This document shows, one piece after another, positions 21,901 through 33,668 of a DNA stretch of 64,000 bases; within the stretch, counting starts at the first letter, position 1; every line of letters starts with the position of its first letter. This stretch comes from Metarhizium brunneum. Lineage: Eukaryota; Ascomycota; Sordariomycetes; Hypocreales; Clavicipitaceae. The notes beneath the pieces were generated by a model that was not told the origin of the DNA, made no database searches, and saw only the letters and a list, made by a program, of their open reading frames with translations. Where the stretch lies: assembly GCF_013426205.1 (NCBI RefSeq), contig NC_089423.1, positions 5,890,001 to 5,954,000 on the forward strand, written 5' to 3'. The position numbers and the translations under genes are program-made.

Positions 21901-23632
21901 GAGACGCGGCGTGCAAAGGAGAGGAGGGAGAGGCTTGACCTGACACCAGTGTCAAGTGGGAAAGGGAAAATATCGGCTCCGGTTTCGATGCTGATTTATT
22001 TATAGACGGATGTTTCTTGGGTGGGATTGGGTTATTTGTTTATCAACTTTTGTGAATATCACAGCAGGAAGTTTTAAAAAAAAAAAAAAGGGCAGTCGCA
22101 GAATCTACATGGCCAAAACAGAAAATCCACCAATACATGGCTACAATAGCAACCGATACCACAAGCCAGAGTATCTCAGTCCGGAACACCAAAGTTCTAC
22201 CAGACGCGGGAGGTTGCATATCACGAAGGCGACCGTCTCCCTCTACCCGACACTCGGCCGCCCGTCAAGACAGCGACTGCATGTTTCGTTTTTCTTCCTC
22301 ATTTCTTCTCCTCCGTCCGCAGCGAGTGGCCAGAACAAGACAAACCCGACGAGGACGGGTAAAACCGAAAATGGCAACCGACAACGGAGGCAGCGCTCCG
22401 GTATGGAACTGAACTGCTGGTCTCGCCGCAGAGTTATTGTTCCACCACAGGGGGCCCATCACCCATTACCCATTACCCATAGGCTCGCCAACCTGAGAAA
22501 GCCTTTTGACAAGGTGGATGTGTCGGCACGCCAGTTCCGTGCGGTTTGGGCTGCATGCAATCGGCTTCGACACCCTCCCCGGCTGGGGATGCATGGACAT
22601 CTGGAGTGACTCGCAAAAGACGGGCCTTATCTACAGTACGCTTCCAACTCTGGCGGAGACACTTTGTGCGCCGGTACTTTGTGGAGTTATCTGCCGTGAG
22701 TTCTCTGCTACCGTTACACATTGTCGAGGGTCGAGGCTGGTTTAGACCTACACCTCTTCCGGTTATACTATATGTTGATGAACATGACGAAATGGGAACC
22801 AGAAAACTGCTGATGAAGCGGCTATATCGTGCCGACCGGCGTCCCTGCCTTCTCCGATATTGCCTCTCTGCATGGAGTATTCGCAGATCTATCCATATCA
22901 GTCTGAACTCCCACACCAGAGCGATTCCCCCCCGGCTGACGACCTACCTACCTAGGCAGTCTAGTCTGGCCATCTCGCTCTTGAGCCTTCTGTTTGGGAA
23001 CTTCCATGAGAGACATGTGCCCCATCATGTCGTCGACGGTGTCGATGGATGCTCCTCTATACGGGGGGTTGATGAAACACGCTGCAAGATTAACTTTGCG
23101 GCTTGCATCTATTCTCAGTTCTTATCTTATGGTTGTTGATTGAGCTTGATGTCGGTTCATGGTGGTACCGTGCTCGAAAATGTATCATAGGCTGTTGGCC
23201 CCGAGGTGGCCCGGGTGAGCCATCTCCGCGGACGGCAAGCCACGCCATAACTTGACCGTTGACGGTTTGAATGATGGTTGGCAGCGGAGGTGGCGGGCTG
23301 TTAATTTAAGCTTAGGATACTTGAGCGATGGCGGATGACATGGCCGTAGTTGTGGTTGCCATGAGCTCCTGGATGGTGGAATAGGGACGACTTTTACGAC
23401 CGACGACCACTATTCATGATAAGGGGAGCATGAAAGGCCTAATCTGAGGCTACCATACATGACAGTCGCGGAATAGATTATAGACACACTTTTACGAATC
23501 TTCCAGTAAATGGCTCGAGGATCATGTCAGTTGCCACAAATATACCGAGCCGCCAGTCTCAGAGGATTTTGCCGGGTAGAGCAAGTCGAATATTTTCAAC
23601 ACCAAGCCTCTCAAACCCGACGTAAACAGCAT

Positions 23633-24664
23633 TTAATGAGCAGAATCATCAACAGCTTCCCACGCCGGCGTTAACTCAACCCCGATCCTCGCAAACTCCT
23701 CCCCAAACTGCAACAAGTCCCTCCACCTCGCCGGAATAGCCTCAACGCCATCCCTGGCTCCCAGCAAGCCGCCCGCCACCGCAGCATTCGTGTCAGTATC
23801 CCTCCCTATCCTCACCACATCAACCAGCACGTCCTCCAAGCTCCTCTTGTCCAAAACAGCGGCAACCGCCACCGCCAACGTCTCCAGCACATACCCGCTA
23901 CAGCGGCCCTTCATCTCCGCCGCGTCAGGGCCATGGCTCGCCATCCGCTCGACGCTCACCCTCCTGCCCAGCTCGACGGCCTGCGAGACGAGCCCATTCC
24001 TGCCCTGCAGCCTCTCCGCCAGAACTAGCCCGGCCTCGACGGCGCTCGCCGGCGCCGTGCCCCGTATCAGCGCCGCCACGATGCGATTGTACACGGCGCA
24101 CGAGAGCGTGCACCTCTCGTCGTCGTGCGTGATGCTGCTGATCCGCACGCTCTCCCTCACCAGCCTATCCGGGTCGCGCTGGAACAGCCCCGTGGGCAAG
24201 CACCGCATCAGACTGCCGTTGCCGGCGCTCCCCCTCCCCGCGCCGCTGCGGTCGGGATCCCGCGTTGAGGAGAACTTGTCCAGCCCTGACATGGTCGCGG
24301 CTCCCATGTCCGCCGGCCGCGAGCCGGGCTTCCTGCCTGGCCAGTTGCCCGTGTACCAGTCTAGGAAGTTGTTTCCCGCCAGCACAGCGACGTCCTGGCC
24401 CGGCTTGCCGCGGGCGGCGCGGTATGCTAGCACCACGCCGCGCGTCATGTCTGTGTCGTCGGTGGCGTGGCCGGCGGGCCAGGAGAAGGGCCCGCCGCCG
24501 ATGATATCGCGAAGGCCGTGGGGGTAGCGGGTGCGTATTTGGGCGTGGGATTCGAACTCGACGCTGGCGCCGAGGGAGTCGCCCGCGTGGAGGGCGAGGA
24601 GAGCGCCTACTACTTTGGATTGGCGCCCTGTGAGGGCCGGTGTGGGCTTGACGGGCATCGCCAT
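23633..24664 (-). CDS. ADP-ribosylglycohydrolase (DraG/ARH family)
   Basis: A single exon of 343 aa starting at ATG 24664. The family removes ADP-ribose from proteins or hydrolyses related ADP-ribose esters with a two-Mg centre. Both metal-binding motifs are present: TDDTDM at residues 68-73, preceded by the glycine-rich GGGPFSWPAGHA, and GRDTDTNAAVAGGLLGA near residues 286-302. The family blocks VVGALLALHAGDSLGASVEF (N-terminus) and GAGRGSAGNGSLMRCLPTGL are also present, so the enzyme looks complete and active. Its true substrate (ADP-ribosyl-arginine, -serine or a small molecule) cannot be read from sequence. A second ADP-ribose-type hydrolase gene lies 5.6 kb away at 30249-31283. Codons are strongly GC-ending, which creates a long antisense shadow frame. 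Confidence 0.9.
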   Translation of the reverse strand: MAMPVKPTPALTGRQSKVVGALLALHAGDSLGASVEFESHAQIRTRYPHGLRDIIGGGPFSWPAGHATDDTDMTRGVVLAYRAARGKPGQDVAVLAGNNFLDWYTGNWPGRKPGSRPADMGAATMSGLDKFSSTRDPDRSGAGRGSAGNGSLMRCLPTGLFQRDPDRLVRESVRISSITHDDERCTLSCAVYNRIVAALIRGTAPASAVEAGLVLAERLQGRNGLVSQAVELGRRVSVERMASHGPDAAEMKGRCSGYVLETLAVAVAAVLDKRSLEDVLVDVVRIGRDTDTNAAVAGGLLGARDGVEAIPARWRDLLQFGEEFARIGVELTPAWEAVDDSAH

Positions 24665-26064
24665 GTGTTCCTTGGAGCGTCTTGTATGTCTGTTTGTGTG
24701 TTTTGATGGGTGGTTGTTCAGGAGGGAATGGAGACGGGGCGAGGGGAAGGGCGACGAGGTATACCGAGTTGAGGTGGTTGCCTGCTGGGCATTGCGGCTG
24801 AGCGATGGTGGGATGACATGATTCTGTGAGCCTCTGAGACGAAAAGTACAATATTTTGACTGTTTATTCTCAGCGTGTCTTGAAGGCTGGGGATGGACTC
24901 GGTGCCGCTGGGAATCAATCGGTGCGAGTCTAACGCGGCCACGAATAAGAATTGTGTAAAGGTGCTTCTTGGAGTATCGAGATGAAGCCGCCGTTACGCT
25001 TCCAAAGCCCTCGCAACGGATTGACGCACACGCGGTGTAGAGGCGCCTTCAAAGTTGAAGTTTTGTAGAAAGATTTGTGGGTTCAGTGTTTTTCTTTTTT
25101 CCTTTTTTTTTAGAAGGGTACCGTCTTGTTGGGGGTGAAATATGTAGTTGAATTACGTTGGATCACTTACCATGTGAGCGAGCATGTCCAAATGCAACAG
25201 GCATTGAATATGAGTTGACAGAATATATTCAATTATTTCCTTGTAGCATATCCCTGCAGTACTTGACATTCTCCATACCAAGAGTACTGTGCAGTAATCC
25301 TAGTATGAACCTGAAGCAACCGCGTAATCTCCCATCTAGATTGGCAGTATCAAGCTCCTTCTCCATCTTATATCTGCGACAAAGCCACTTTTTGGCCAGA
25401 TTATTATTCCCCGCCAAGTCTGTCCAGGGTTGAGATACACTTAATGTTATCCATTCGGAGTGAGTCTATGCTTGTTCATCTAGTATACAGAAATGCGTTT
25501 ATGCCAGTATCAGAGAACAGACCCCTACCGTTGACGGCGATATTCCAAGCAGATCTAAACAACAATACCGACCAGTCCCCCGTCTATTTTGTTACAATTG
25601 GTAAATTCTGTTATTGTACATTCCGAAAAGTATAAAGTTCATAATATGAAGGCACCTCCGAAGCTCGTTCTGCGGCTCAACAGCAATAACCGAGATTGGC
25701 ACTTCGCTTCGACATCTGAGCCGACTCCCTGTCTTCGGAACAGATGTCTGCAGACCTGTGTGACCGGCGGATGGACTATCGTGCTATCAAAAGTCATGCC
25801 ACTAGTCCCGTCTGTCGTCTGTCGTGTCACCGCACTAACATCTGCTCGCCTCGTGCTGTAGCCGCATCACAAACAAGGCATGGTAATACAGGCTGTTAAG
25901 CTTAGTGAGTCGTTCCCGTCAGAATGGCCTCGTTGCCGAACCGCATCACGGCACAATTGACGCGAAACCGGGAATCGGCCGAGACTCTCGGCCCGTATAC
26001 CTCGCCTGGCAAAAGGTTGCCAGTGGTATTTTCGCCGGTAATCCGAGCATATCAAACCTCTGTC
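24665..26064. other. Spacer between ADP-ribosylglycohydrolase and AsnRS genes
   Basis: The left part must hold the hydrolase promoter, the right part the 3' flank of the synthetase. Short open frames around 25158-25861 are AT-richer and show nothing conserved. I see no RNA gene. Confidence 0.55.
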
Positions 26065-27836
26065 CTAGCAATCGCATCGCTGGTAATGGCGTGGAAATGG
26101 GACCACGTCCCGAACATTCGCCACACCTGTCAAATAGCTGAGCAAGCGATCAAAGCCTAGGCCAAATCCCCCATGCGGAGGACATCCCCAGCGTCTCAGG
26201 TCCAGATACCAGCCCAGGCCGCTGCTCCTGTCCTGCTTCTTGCCAGGCACCTCTAATCCGTGTAACTTCATATTATCCTCAAGCTCGGATAAGCGATGCT
26301 CGCGCATTGAACCTCCAGCCAGCTCTCCAAGACTCGGTACTAGCAGATCGAAGCACTCGACCGTTTCGCCTTGTGGTGGGGACGATGCTGAGCGAAGCAT
26401 GTAAAAGGCCTTGATCCCGCGGGGATACTGGGTGATAAAGACTGGGAGATAAGCATTGTTTGTCTTGTCAAACCCTATCTCCTTGGCTAGATATTTCTCA
26501 TGCTCGGATTGAAGGCCACTGCCCCATATGGGTTTGTGCTCGAACTGGTTGGCAACAGGTTGTAGCCGCTCAATGGCTTCGGTGTAAGTTATTCTGGGCC
26601 ACTGACTCGGAGAGACCAAGCCCGTCCACCGACGGTCGAGTTCTTCTTGCTCAACCAAGTCTGCAAAGGCAAGCCGTTCGGCGGGGTCTCGAGAGTCTAG
26701 TCTATTCTGCACGAGTTCATTTGCAGCCCGCAATCCTTTTAAGCCTTGCGCAAGATTCTTCAGCATACTCTGAACGAGATCCATAACCTCATTCATATCG
26801 TTAACAAAGCTCATCTCGGCTTCGAGCATGTAAAACTCGCTCAAGTGACGGGATGTGTCACTCTGTTCAGCTCTAAATGTGGGAGAGAGGGTCCACACGT
26901 CCCCAAGAGACTGTGCCAGGGCCTCAAGGTGAAGTTGAGTTGAGACGGTTAGATATTTGGGATCTCTGAAGAATTCCGCCTTTGAGCCAGTCTTGACGGT
27001 GAATGCTTCACCCGCGCCTTCGCAGTCAGAAGAGGTGATGATTGGAGGATGCGTCTGCTGAAACTTTTGGTTAAAAAAGAATTGAGTGAGAATGAAAGTA
27101 GCATCAGATCTTAGACGGAGGAGCGTGGAATTGAGTGGTGTCCGAGACCGTAGATGCGAAATGTAGCGCAAGCTCTCTGGGGTCTGATACTTGTTCTGGA
27201 TTGGATAAGTCTTGGCAGACGCAATGTTAGCGTGCCACTTGATGGCGATCAGTATCAGATGGAATCGACTCACTTGCGGATCAGAAACGCCGAGGACTTT
27301 GACTTCGTCAACTTGGAGCTCTTGAATCGTTGGGGGTCTCCCAGCGCCTTGCTCCATCCCATCCGCTCCGGATACAGACTGAGTATGTTGAGAGGAGATA
27401 TCTGAGACAGAAGATCCTTCTGTGCTGGGTTGCTTCATATCAGCTGCATTGTGCCACCGTCCCTGCAGACAAACAGCAGAACCAGGTCGTATGCTTTATC
27501 CAGGTTAGCATAGCAGACTGTGCAGAAGGATAGTTGTAGAGCAACTTACTCTGCTGCCAATGCCTTATTGACAACAACTTGGACCGGACGCATAGAGGAT
27601 CCATCTGTAATGTCGACAAAACGGGCCCCTGAGCTCTTACGGACAGAGCGTACCCATCCGCACAGTTGGACATCCGGAACATTGGTTTCGGGATGCCAGG
27701 CCCTAAGATCTGCCACCGTTTTGATGAGCGGTTGGGACTCGCCAATAACCCTTGCGGAGTAACATCTCTGCCTGGAGCGCGAAATCTGTATGGTGTGGCG
27801 ATGGCTCGCGAATCTTGGCAAGAGAGTCGACCTCAT
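26065..27836 (-). CDS. SLM5: Mitochondrial asparaginyl-tRNA synthetase
   Basis: Three exons: 27550-27836, 27274-27493 and 26065-27210, giving 550 aa. The first intron (27494-27549) uses the acceptor ATAAAG rather than a more obvious downstream CAG. Only this choice keeps frame and yields LAADIRPGSAVCLQGRW, which fits the OB fold. The second intron (27211-27273) has a GCTAAC branch site. The enzyme attaches Asn to mitochondrial tRNA-Asn. The N-terminus MRSTLLPRFASHRHTIQISR is a basic, hydroxylated presequence. An anticodon-binding OB domain (about 40-180, QLCGWVRSVRKSSGARFVDI) is followed by the class II core: CEGAGEAFTV, motif 2 FRAEQSDTSRHLSEFYMLEAEM (ends quoted: FRAEQSD, MLEAEM) and motif 3 GGFGLGFDRLL. 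The MREHRLSEL segment marks Asn rather than Asp specificity. The more upstream in-frame codon at 27869 is TTG, so I start at 27836. Confidence 0.92.
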
Positions 27837-30248
27837 GACGCTGGCCTGGCACCAAGCAAGGTTGCCCAAATTTGCGCGGACAGACTCGGGTTGAGTTGCC
27901 GAATGGTGTCAATTACTCTCGTACACGCCACTCCAGATGGCTCTGGTCTATTGCTAGCCCCGAGTCACAAAGCGAAGGAGTGATAAAAGACATCAGGCAG
28001 CTCGGGGATGAGCCCAGGTTGTGAGAATTGACATGACTTTTGCGGACGGCAAGTCGATGTCCCTGGATGTGATGCGATCGGGTGGGTCAGAGCTGCAAGC
28101 GAAGGACCAACGCCAGGCACCGGGAGCAGGGCCGGAGACAGAGCCGGGACATATCCGGCCAGCGTCAAAGGGCCTGCTACATCATATCGCACATCAAGGT
28201 GCACGGCCGTGTCGCGTACCTGGCGACGCTGCAGCTTGGTAATAACTCGCTCGCACCTTCCCGCCATTGCGGTACGGGAGCTGCCACATCGCACCTGGAC
28301 CGGGCATGTGTGGTTTTTGGTGTGATATGGAAAGAGCCTTGGGCCCTTGGCCACGCGACCCGTTCTTCTACACTGCCATTACAGTGCCACTACACGCCTA
28401 ACACGCTACCATGCGTCTACTCTAAAGTCCCGCCATGGTCCCTTCATGGTCCCTCCATCGTCCCAGATGTCGTTTCCCATGCACTCGATGCCTACCGTAC
28501 CTACTAAGTACTTAGTAGATTACTTAGAGGTAAGTACTCCGTAAGTACCTAGGTAGGTAGTACGGTAGTACGCCCTTTGGCACTGGCTTTTCTTCGCTTG
28601 CCCTATCCCAGAACCAGATTGGACCTTGCACGACCAGCAATAAAGCGTCAATCGAGAAGGTGGGAAACCAGAGACGCGTCCACGCTCATCCATTCGTCTC
28701 CGTGCGCTGTACAAGATTGGGCAGCACCATTTCGACTCGAGCATCATCCCGTCGGGGCTCGTGGATCAACCTAATTTCTACCTCCCCCGCTTGTTTCACT
28801 GCTCACGAACACACAATCACCGCATTGGCCTGCTGGGCATGCTCCAACGGTCTTGAGGGGTCTTGGATGCGACTTCATCACATCCAGGTGCCGCCGAACG
28901 TCTCCTTACTGGCCTCTCTCATGTGTCTCTACCATGGCGAGTCGTGGTATTGGATACTCCATCTCGACCAACGCCCAACGCCCAGCTCTCAGCTCTCAGC
29001 TCTCAGTCCTCAACGGTGCTTATCATTGCCACCATGGCGAAGCTCCGGTCCTTATAATAGAGTGCCGAGGAAAAGTACTCCGTACAAAGTGCCGAGTACA
29101 TTTTGGCAACCTGCTCGCAAGTCTTCCTGCGGCTGTGCCCTAATTTTGTCGTTTATCTTCCTTTGTGTCTTAATATGTCTCAGATCATTTCTCAACTGGG
29201 CTTACCACACGCCTGGCCCGCCGGTTGTCTTCGTGCCACAGCCTACGGAGTAGTCCCTTGGATATCGGCAATTAACAAATGCCAGCATGGAAGTCAAATA
29301 GTTCTCCCGAGTCTCCATATCTCCACACAAGTGTGGCTGCCAGATCCATGATAGTATTTTGTTGGACAAAGGCGAGATGAGGTGTCACAGATCGGACTGC
29401 TAACCAAGTGGCCGCTTTGCCGCGTAGCAATCATCCGGCTGAGCCCTCACTTCTGGCCTTGTCTTGCTACCAGGGTCTTATTCTCGGCTACCCTTGATGT
29501 GCCTGCCACCCACATCATCGATGTGGCCCTTGGGACTCAGCAATGCAGAGGCGAGGAGACGCCATCTCCGTGGGACTCTTATGTCTGAGATGTCTGCAGC
29601 TGCTTGGGCCCTGGGGTCCTTACCGCTGCAATGTATCAAGCGGAATCGCACCTACGACAGACGCAGTAAACAGCAATGCCGCCGCGACGTATTGTTCCGT
29701 GCTGTGAATGCAACCCCATGGGTCTTCAGCCTACCGGGACTTTGGTACCCTCGGGCTCGTGGTATTGCCAGCACTTTATGTCTTGCTGGCAAGACACCGT
29801 CTCCCCACCGTAGAATTAGGCAAGTCGAGCGACGCGGGTAAAACGGGCTGGAACCAGCTCTCGCTCTTTGTTGTCTACCGTCCAACTTCGTCTCGTCCTT
29901 CGTTTGTTGGCCAAGGTCATGTCTTCCATTCCTCGCCTCTAGATGAAGGTGTTCCAAACAAGTGATTCAGATCTTTCATTTATAGGGTCACACGAATTTG
30001 TCGAGCTACGCTCACGCTTATCGACCTCTCCTGAGCCCTATATGGCAATCCCTCAGAATAGCTTGGTCATTACGCCTTCATTGAGGTCCCGCCGAACAAG
30101 ACGGCACTTGGAGCATATAAAGTCCGGCTTTTCGGCTTCACTCGTCCATGTATCAACTCACCACGAGTTCACATATGTGCACAGCTGAACATTGTCTCTC
30201 TGGCACCAATACATATTTGTCAATCTCAACTAAATACCAGCTTTCATT
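27837..30248. promoter_or_regulatory. Divergent upstream region of AsnRS and the PARG-like gene
   Basis: A 2.4-kb spacer between head-to-head genes. It contains an 18-bp palindrome (28501-28518), TACTCCGTA words (28535-28543, 29075-29085), CCTAGGTAGGTAG-type sequence at about 28547-28560, and three tandem AGCTCTC units near 28985-29005. Open frames between 28021 and 29965 show no conserved content. Confidence 0.5.
28501..28518. repeat. 18-bp perfect palindrome
   Basis: CTACTAAGTACTTAGTAG is its own reverse complement and is followed within 17 bp by a TACTCCGTA word. Confidence 0.85.
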
Positions 30249-31283
30249 ATGGCTCCGGGAGCAAAATCCAGCCGGGTAAAGCCGTCTGAGGTGGCAGCTG
30301 ACACCAAGAGGCACTTCATCCCAATGGTTAATGCCAACTACGCCGAGATGTTTCCTCCGTACTCGATTTTGTACCGGCAGCCCGCCGAGCTCGCCATTAT
30401 ACGCCGGAATCTCAGCACCAACCCTCCTGTTTTCCGCATAGAAGCTGGAGACCCAGTTATGATTGCCATTAACCATGCCGCGGCTGACAGTCAGACCACT
30501 GAGGGCTCTAGAGTCAGAATTCCTTTTATCTGCGCTGCCAACGAACGCCGCCCCGGAGGGGATTGGGAAACGGGATGCTCTGGGTACGAAGAGAAGCTTT
30601 GCCGTCGAAGCAACCTTTCTGCAACGCTGAGCAGTCCTTGGCCAAACACACAAGTACCATCAAATTATCCTATTCCGTCTACTGGGGGTATTCTTTCTGA
30701 TTCTGTTGTCGTTTATCGAGGACCCCATGATCATTACGAGAGATTTGGGCGCTTGTATGACTTGCCTGTTGTATCTGTCCCACCGACTCGATGGCCGAAG
30801 TTGAAAGAGAACGGGACTATGTACTCGTTTGCAGAAGAACGAGACATGATGAGAGAAAAGATTCGCGGCGCTCTTCGCGTCTGCCTTTACAACAACTATG
30901 ATCGAGTTGTCGTGGGGGATTTTGGCCTGGGTAATAGCTGTCGGAATCCACCCCAGGAAGTTGCCGAACTCTGGCGGGATGTATTGCTCTTCGACCCAGA
31001 CCTTCGGGGACAATTCAAATACGTTGTCTTTGCTTTTGAGGACCCTTCACAAAGTACTACACGCTTCATTTGGGACGAGATGGCAAGAAAGGACAAAAAG
31101 GGGGGAAGCAGCAAGGTCAAGTCGCGTGGCAACGCCCCGACCCCTGCTGGATTCTCGCAAGGATCTTCTACCAATTTGGCAACAGATATGGCTATTTTCC
31201 AAATGGCCTTTGGCCACGCGGAGATTGTGCGTGTTCTCTCCGCTAGAGATCCACGCTATGGTCTAGACATGATTACAAGTTGA
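30249..31283 (+). CDS. PARG-like (microbial-type poly(ADP-ribose) glycohydrolase) protein
   Basis: A single exon of 344 aa. It matches the microbial-type PARG / TIGR02452 family, macrodomain relatives that cleave ADP-ribose chains. The presumed catalytic segment is at residues 91-121: IPFICAANERRPGGDWETGC followed by SGYEEKLCRRS. The classical signature is GGG-X6-8-QEE; here it reads GGD-X7-YEE, so the last glycine and the glutamine differ while both glutamates remain. The second half carries the macrodomain ending VVGDFGLGNSCRNPPQEVAE and YVVFAFEDPS. The N-terminal 60 residues are charged, with no targeting peptide. An insert around residues 288-312 is Lys/Gly rich. It lies 2.4 kb from AsnRS (head to head) and 5.6 kb from an ADP-ribosylglycohydrolase gene, suggesting, but not proving, a shared theme. 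Activity is inferred. Confidence 0.82.
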   Translation: MAPGAKSSRVKPSEVAADTKRHFIPMVNANYAEMFPPYSILYRQPAELAIIRRNLSTNPPVFRIEAGDPVMIAINHAAADSQTTEGSRVRIPFICAANERRPGGDWETGCSGYEEKLCRRSNLSATLSSPWPNTQVPSNYPIPSTGGILSDSVVVYRGPHDHYERFGRLYDLPVVSVPPTRWPKLKENGTMYSFAEERDMMREKIRGALRVCLYNNYDRVVVGDFGLGNSCRNPPQEVAELWRDVLLFDPDLRGQFKYVVFAFEDPSQSTTRFIWDEMARKDKKGGSSKVKSRGNAPTPAGFSQGSSTNLATDMAIFQMAFGHAEIVRVLSARDPRYGLDMITS

Positions 31284-33668
31284 AGAATTGGAGTCTTTAA
31301 ATGGGGATTATGCACACCGAAGAGCACTGCAGCAGGCGGGACTATCCTCAATACACCTGATATCGAACGGTGGCCATGCTCAACCACAGCTTGTTGTTTG
31401 AACTCTGTAATAGTCTTCGATTCTCAATGACATCTCTCTCCTTCTGCCCTTCTCTCTTGTTCTCCCCTTTTCGTCACCCTTGGCTGTTGCAACACTGGGA
31501 ATGTTTCTCAAACTTTTGCCTCTGGCGACTAACGTCTAGGCGAGTCCAGTATGTTTGATATAAATGTCGGTAATTTGATTAACAAAGACAAAAACAAAAA
31601 CAAGCGGGGTCACCACCGGCATACTCAGTCAAGACTGTTTAGTCGTGAATCGGTGACTTTGCATGTGTCGCAATAGTGTTAATTGTCGTCGACCCCTCCG
31701 CGGCTTGAGGCTTCGTTGCACGTATGCAGCTTCAAGAGCATATCTTTCCTGTCGGGTCATTCGTTCTTGTTTCTTCTCTATTTTCTCAATACAACGTCGG
31801 TGGACGGCATCTGTGCACTAGATGATGGCTGGTTTCTCCTTCGGGTCGTGCTGGTGACGAAACAAGCCCTTGTTCTGTCCTGCATGCAGCCCTTACAGTA
31901 CAAGAGTACGATTGGCTGCTTGACCAAGTTGACGATGAAATCAGTTGGTTCTTTTTTCCTTCCCCCGGTCAACTGGAACACACATTTGACACATAAGGGG
32001 TGGTGGGTCATGTCACTCTGGATGTGAAGTTGAAATCGTCATTACTCCGTACAGACCAAAGCCCTTGGCCAGGCTGACCAGACATGACATCAAGCCGTCG
32101 AGATTATCAACTAGACATAATTCAAACATGCACACACCCCACAAAAACGCGCCCCGGCACATTTCTGCAAATACATAGGCCGGTTGACCAAATCTCACTC
32201 GACTCTTGCTTCTGACTTCTGACACCTTATAACTGCACTGTGATTCGATTGCCACAGGGCCATGACTGGAAGCTAGTGTCAGAAACGCCCGCCATTGCCG
32301 TTGATGTTGGTCCATTTCAGTCATGAGTCCTGAGACATTATACCACCCCTTTCGCGTTCGACTCCCTGCCTTGCAACTAGTCCTCCATCACACACCCTCT
32401 GCTGCGCCATGCCCATGCCCACGTCCACGTCCATGTCCATTGCCACTGGTTCGTGTCTTTGTCAGATTTCACCCTGGACGTGTCCTACCCCGGGAGGGAA
32501 TGCTCCAAGGAAGAACCAGGCCGGCCAAGCCATTCCGAGGCGAGCGAGTCGATGAGCATGTAAGGCAGCCTGCTAGTATATCACACCATTAGTCCCCCGT
32601 GACATGTCATGCGTTGATGCTAACTCGAGGTGGTTGTTGTGAAGTTGTCCACCTCAAGGCTCAAGCTGAGCGAACAATACGTCCAACCCAATGTGACGGT
32701 TGCAAGGACCGAAACACTGTTTTGTGACGATGGTTTTTTTTTTTCCTTTTTTCTCTTCTTTGCCCGTCGGCTGTGTGCCGTTGCTTGTCCGAAAAATCCA
32801 GACGTTTGTCCCTCTCCAGTAATCAAACTCGTCACTTGGCAATTCCATGTCTCGACTATGCGGCGTACATCTGATTCATTGCTCGATCTTGTAGCGCCGT
32901 GCTCAACGCACCTATGTACGTACTGCTCCGTACTTACTAGTATTACTATACGCGCCTGCGGCCCGATGCTGCGGCTGTAGCGCCGAGACAAGCATACGCA
33001 TATAGCATGTATGTCCCTTGTGCTCATCTCACAGCTGCACACAATCTGCTCCAGCAAGCCGGTCTTTGCTGCCGGCGGCCCAAAGGTCGCCTGCCCTGTG
33101 CTGCTTGCTGGTCACGCGAACGCCATGCAGTCGAGAGGAAAGAAGGGCTTTCCAATACCCCGAACAGGAAGGCCGTCATACAATATAGTATACTTAAGTA
33201 GGTACAGACCGAGGCGGACGATGTCTTGACCAAGAATCTTCATCGAGGGGGTACTTGAATATTTCCGAGCATAGCCGGAACAAAGAAGCTGCAAAATTAG
33301 CATTAAAAAAAGGGCCCATGGCCAGGTGGTATCCTACGGCAAGTGCCAAAGAAGTTTCAGAATGTGCACGTCCATTTGGCCAAACATCATGTCTTTACCT
33401 CGTACGGCTGGTCTTGTCCTGTCATCGTGTTGCATGTGAAAATGTATAAACTGCCTACCCAAAACATTTCACTCATGATGCGGTAGCTCCGTATTATGCT
33501 CTGCGCCTTTTCAGCTTCTCAAAATTGAGCCACACCTGCAAGTCCTCCGTTTTTTTCCCATTTTACCCTCTTCTTTTCTTTTTGGGACCCCTCTCCATTC
33601 ATGCCTGTATACGTTACACAACCGCTTACGCTCCCCCCGCTCGGTTTTGTTTCATCACCATTCTTCTC
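31284..33668. other. Spacer between convergent PARG-like gene and SEC24
   Basis: A long 2.4 kb for a convergent pair. It holds TACTCCGTAC (32043-32052), a tandem CCATGC/CCACGT hexamer run near 32408-32442, a T/C-rich block (about 32740-32760) and TACTTAAGTAGGTAC near 33190-33204. No frame shows a recognised protein. Confidence 0.55.

Larger units (their letters stand above)
13481..23632. other. Long gene-free region upstream of the WOPR gene
   Basis: About 10 kb in which no open frame on either strand shows a domain, conserved wording or a convincing exon-intron series. It is not strongly AT-rich, so it does not look like heavily RIP-mutated transposon remains. It holds many copies of a TACGGAGTA-type word (for example 14003-14019, 14057-14066, 14298-14306, 15094-15102, 17302-17310, 17383-17393, 17737-17745), a 24-bp perfect palindrome (17648-17671), a G-rich tract (18912-18929), an AGT repeat (about 21135-21152) and an A tract (about 22077-22089). 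No tRNA or 5S gene was found. It could hold non-coding transcripts or distal regulatory DNA. Confidence 0.55.

Noticed and set aside
22010..22609. A 199-codon plus-strand frame in the gene-free region
   Set aside because: It contains a Lys run from a poly(A) tract, and no recognised motif or splice context supports it.
23790..24527. A 245-codon frame antisense to the ADP-ribosylglycohydrolase
   Set aside because: It is the shadow of a GC-rich coding exon on the opposite strand.
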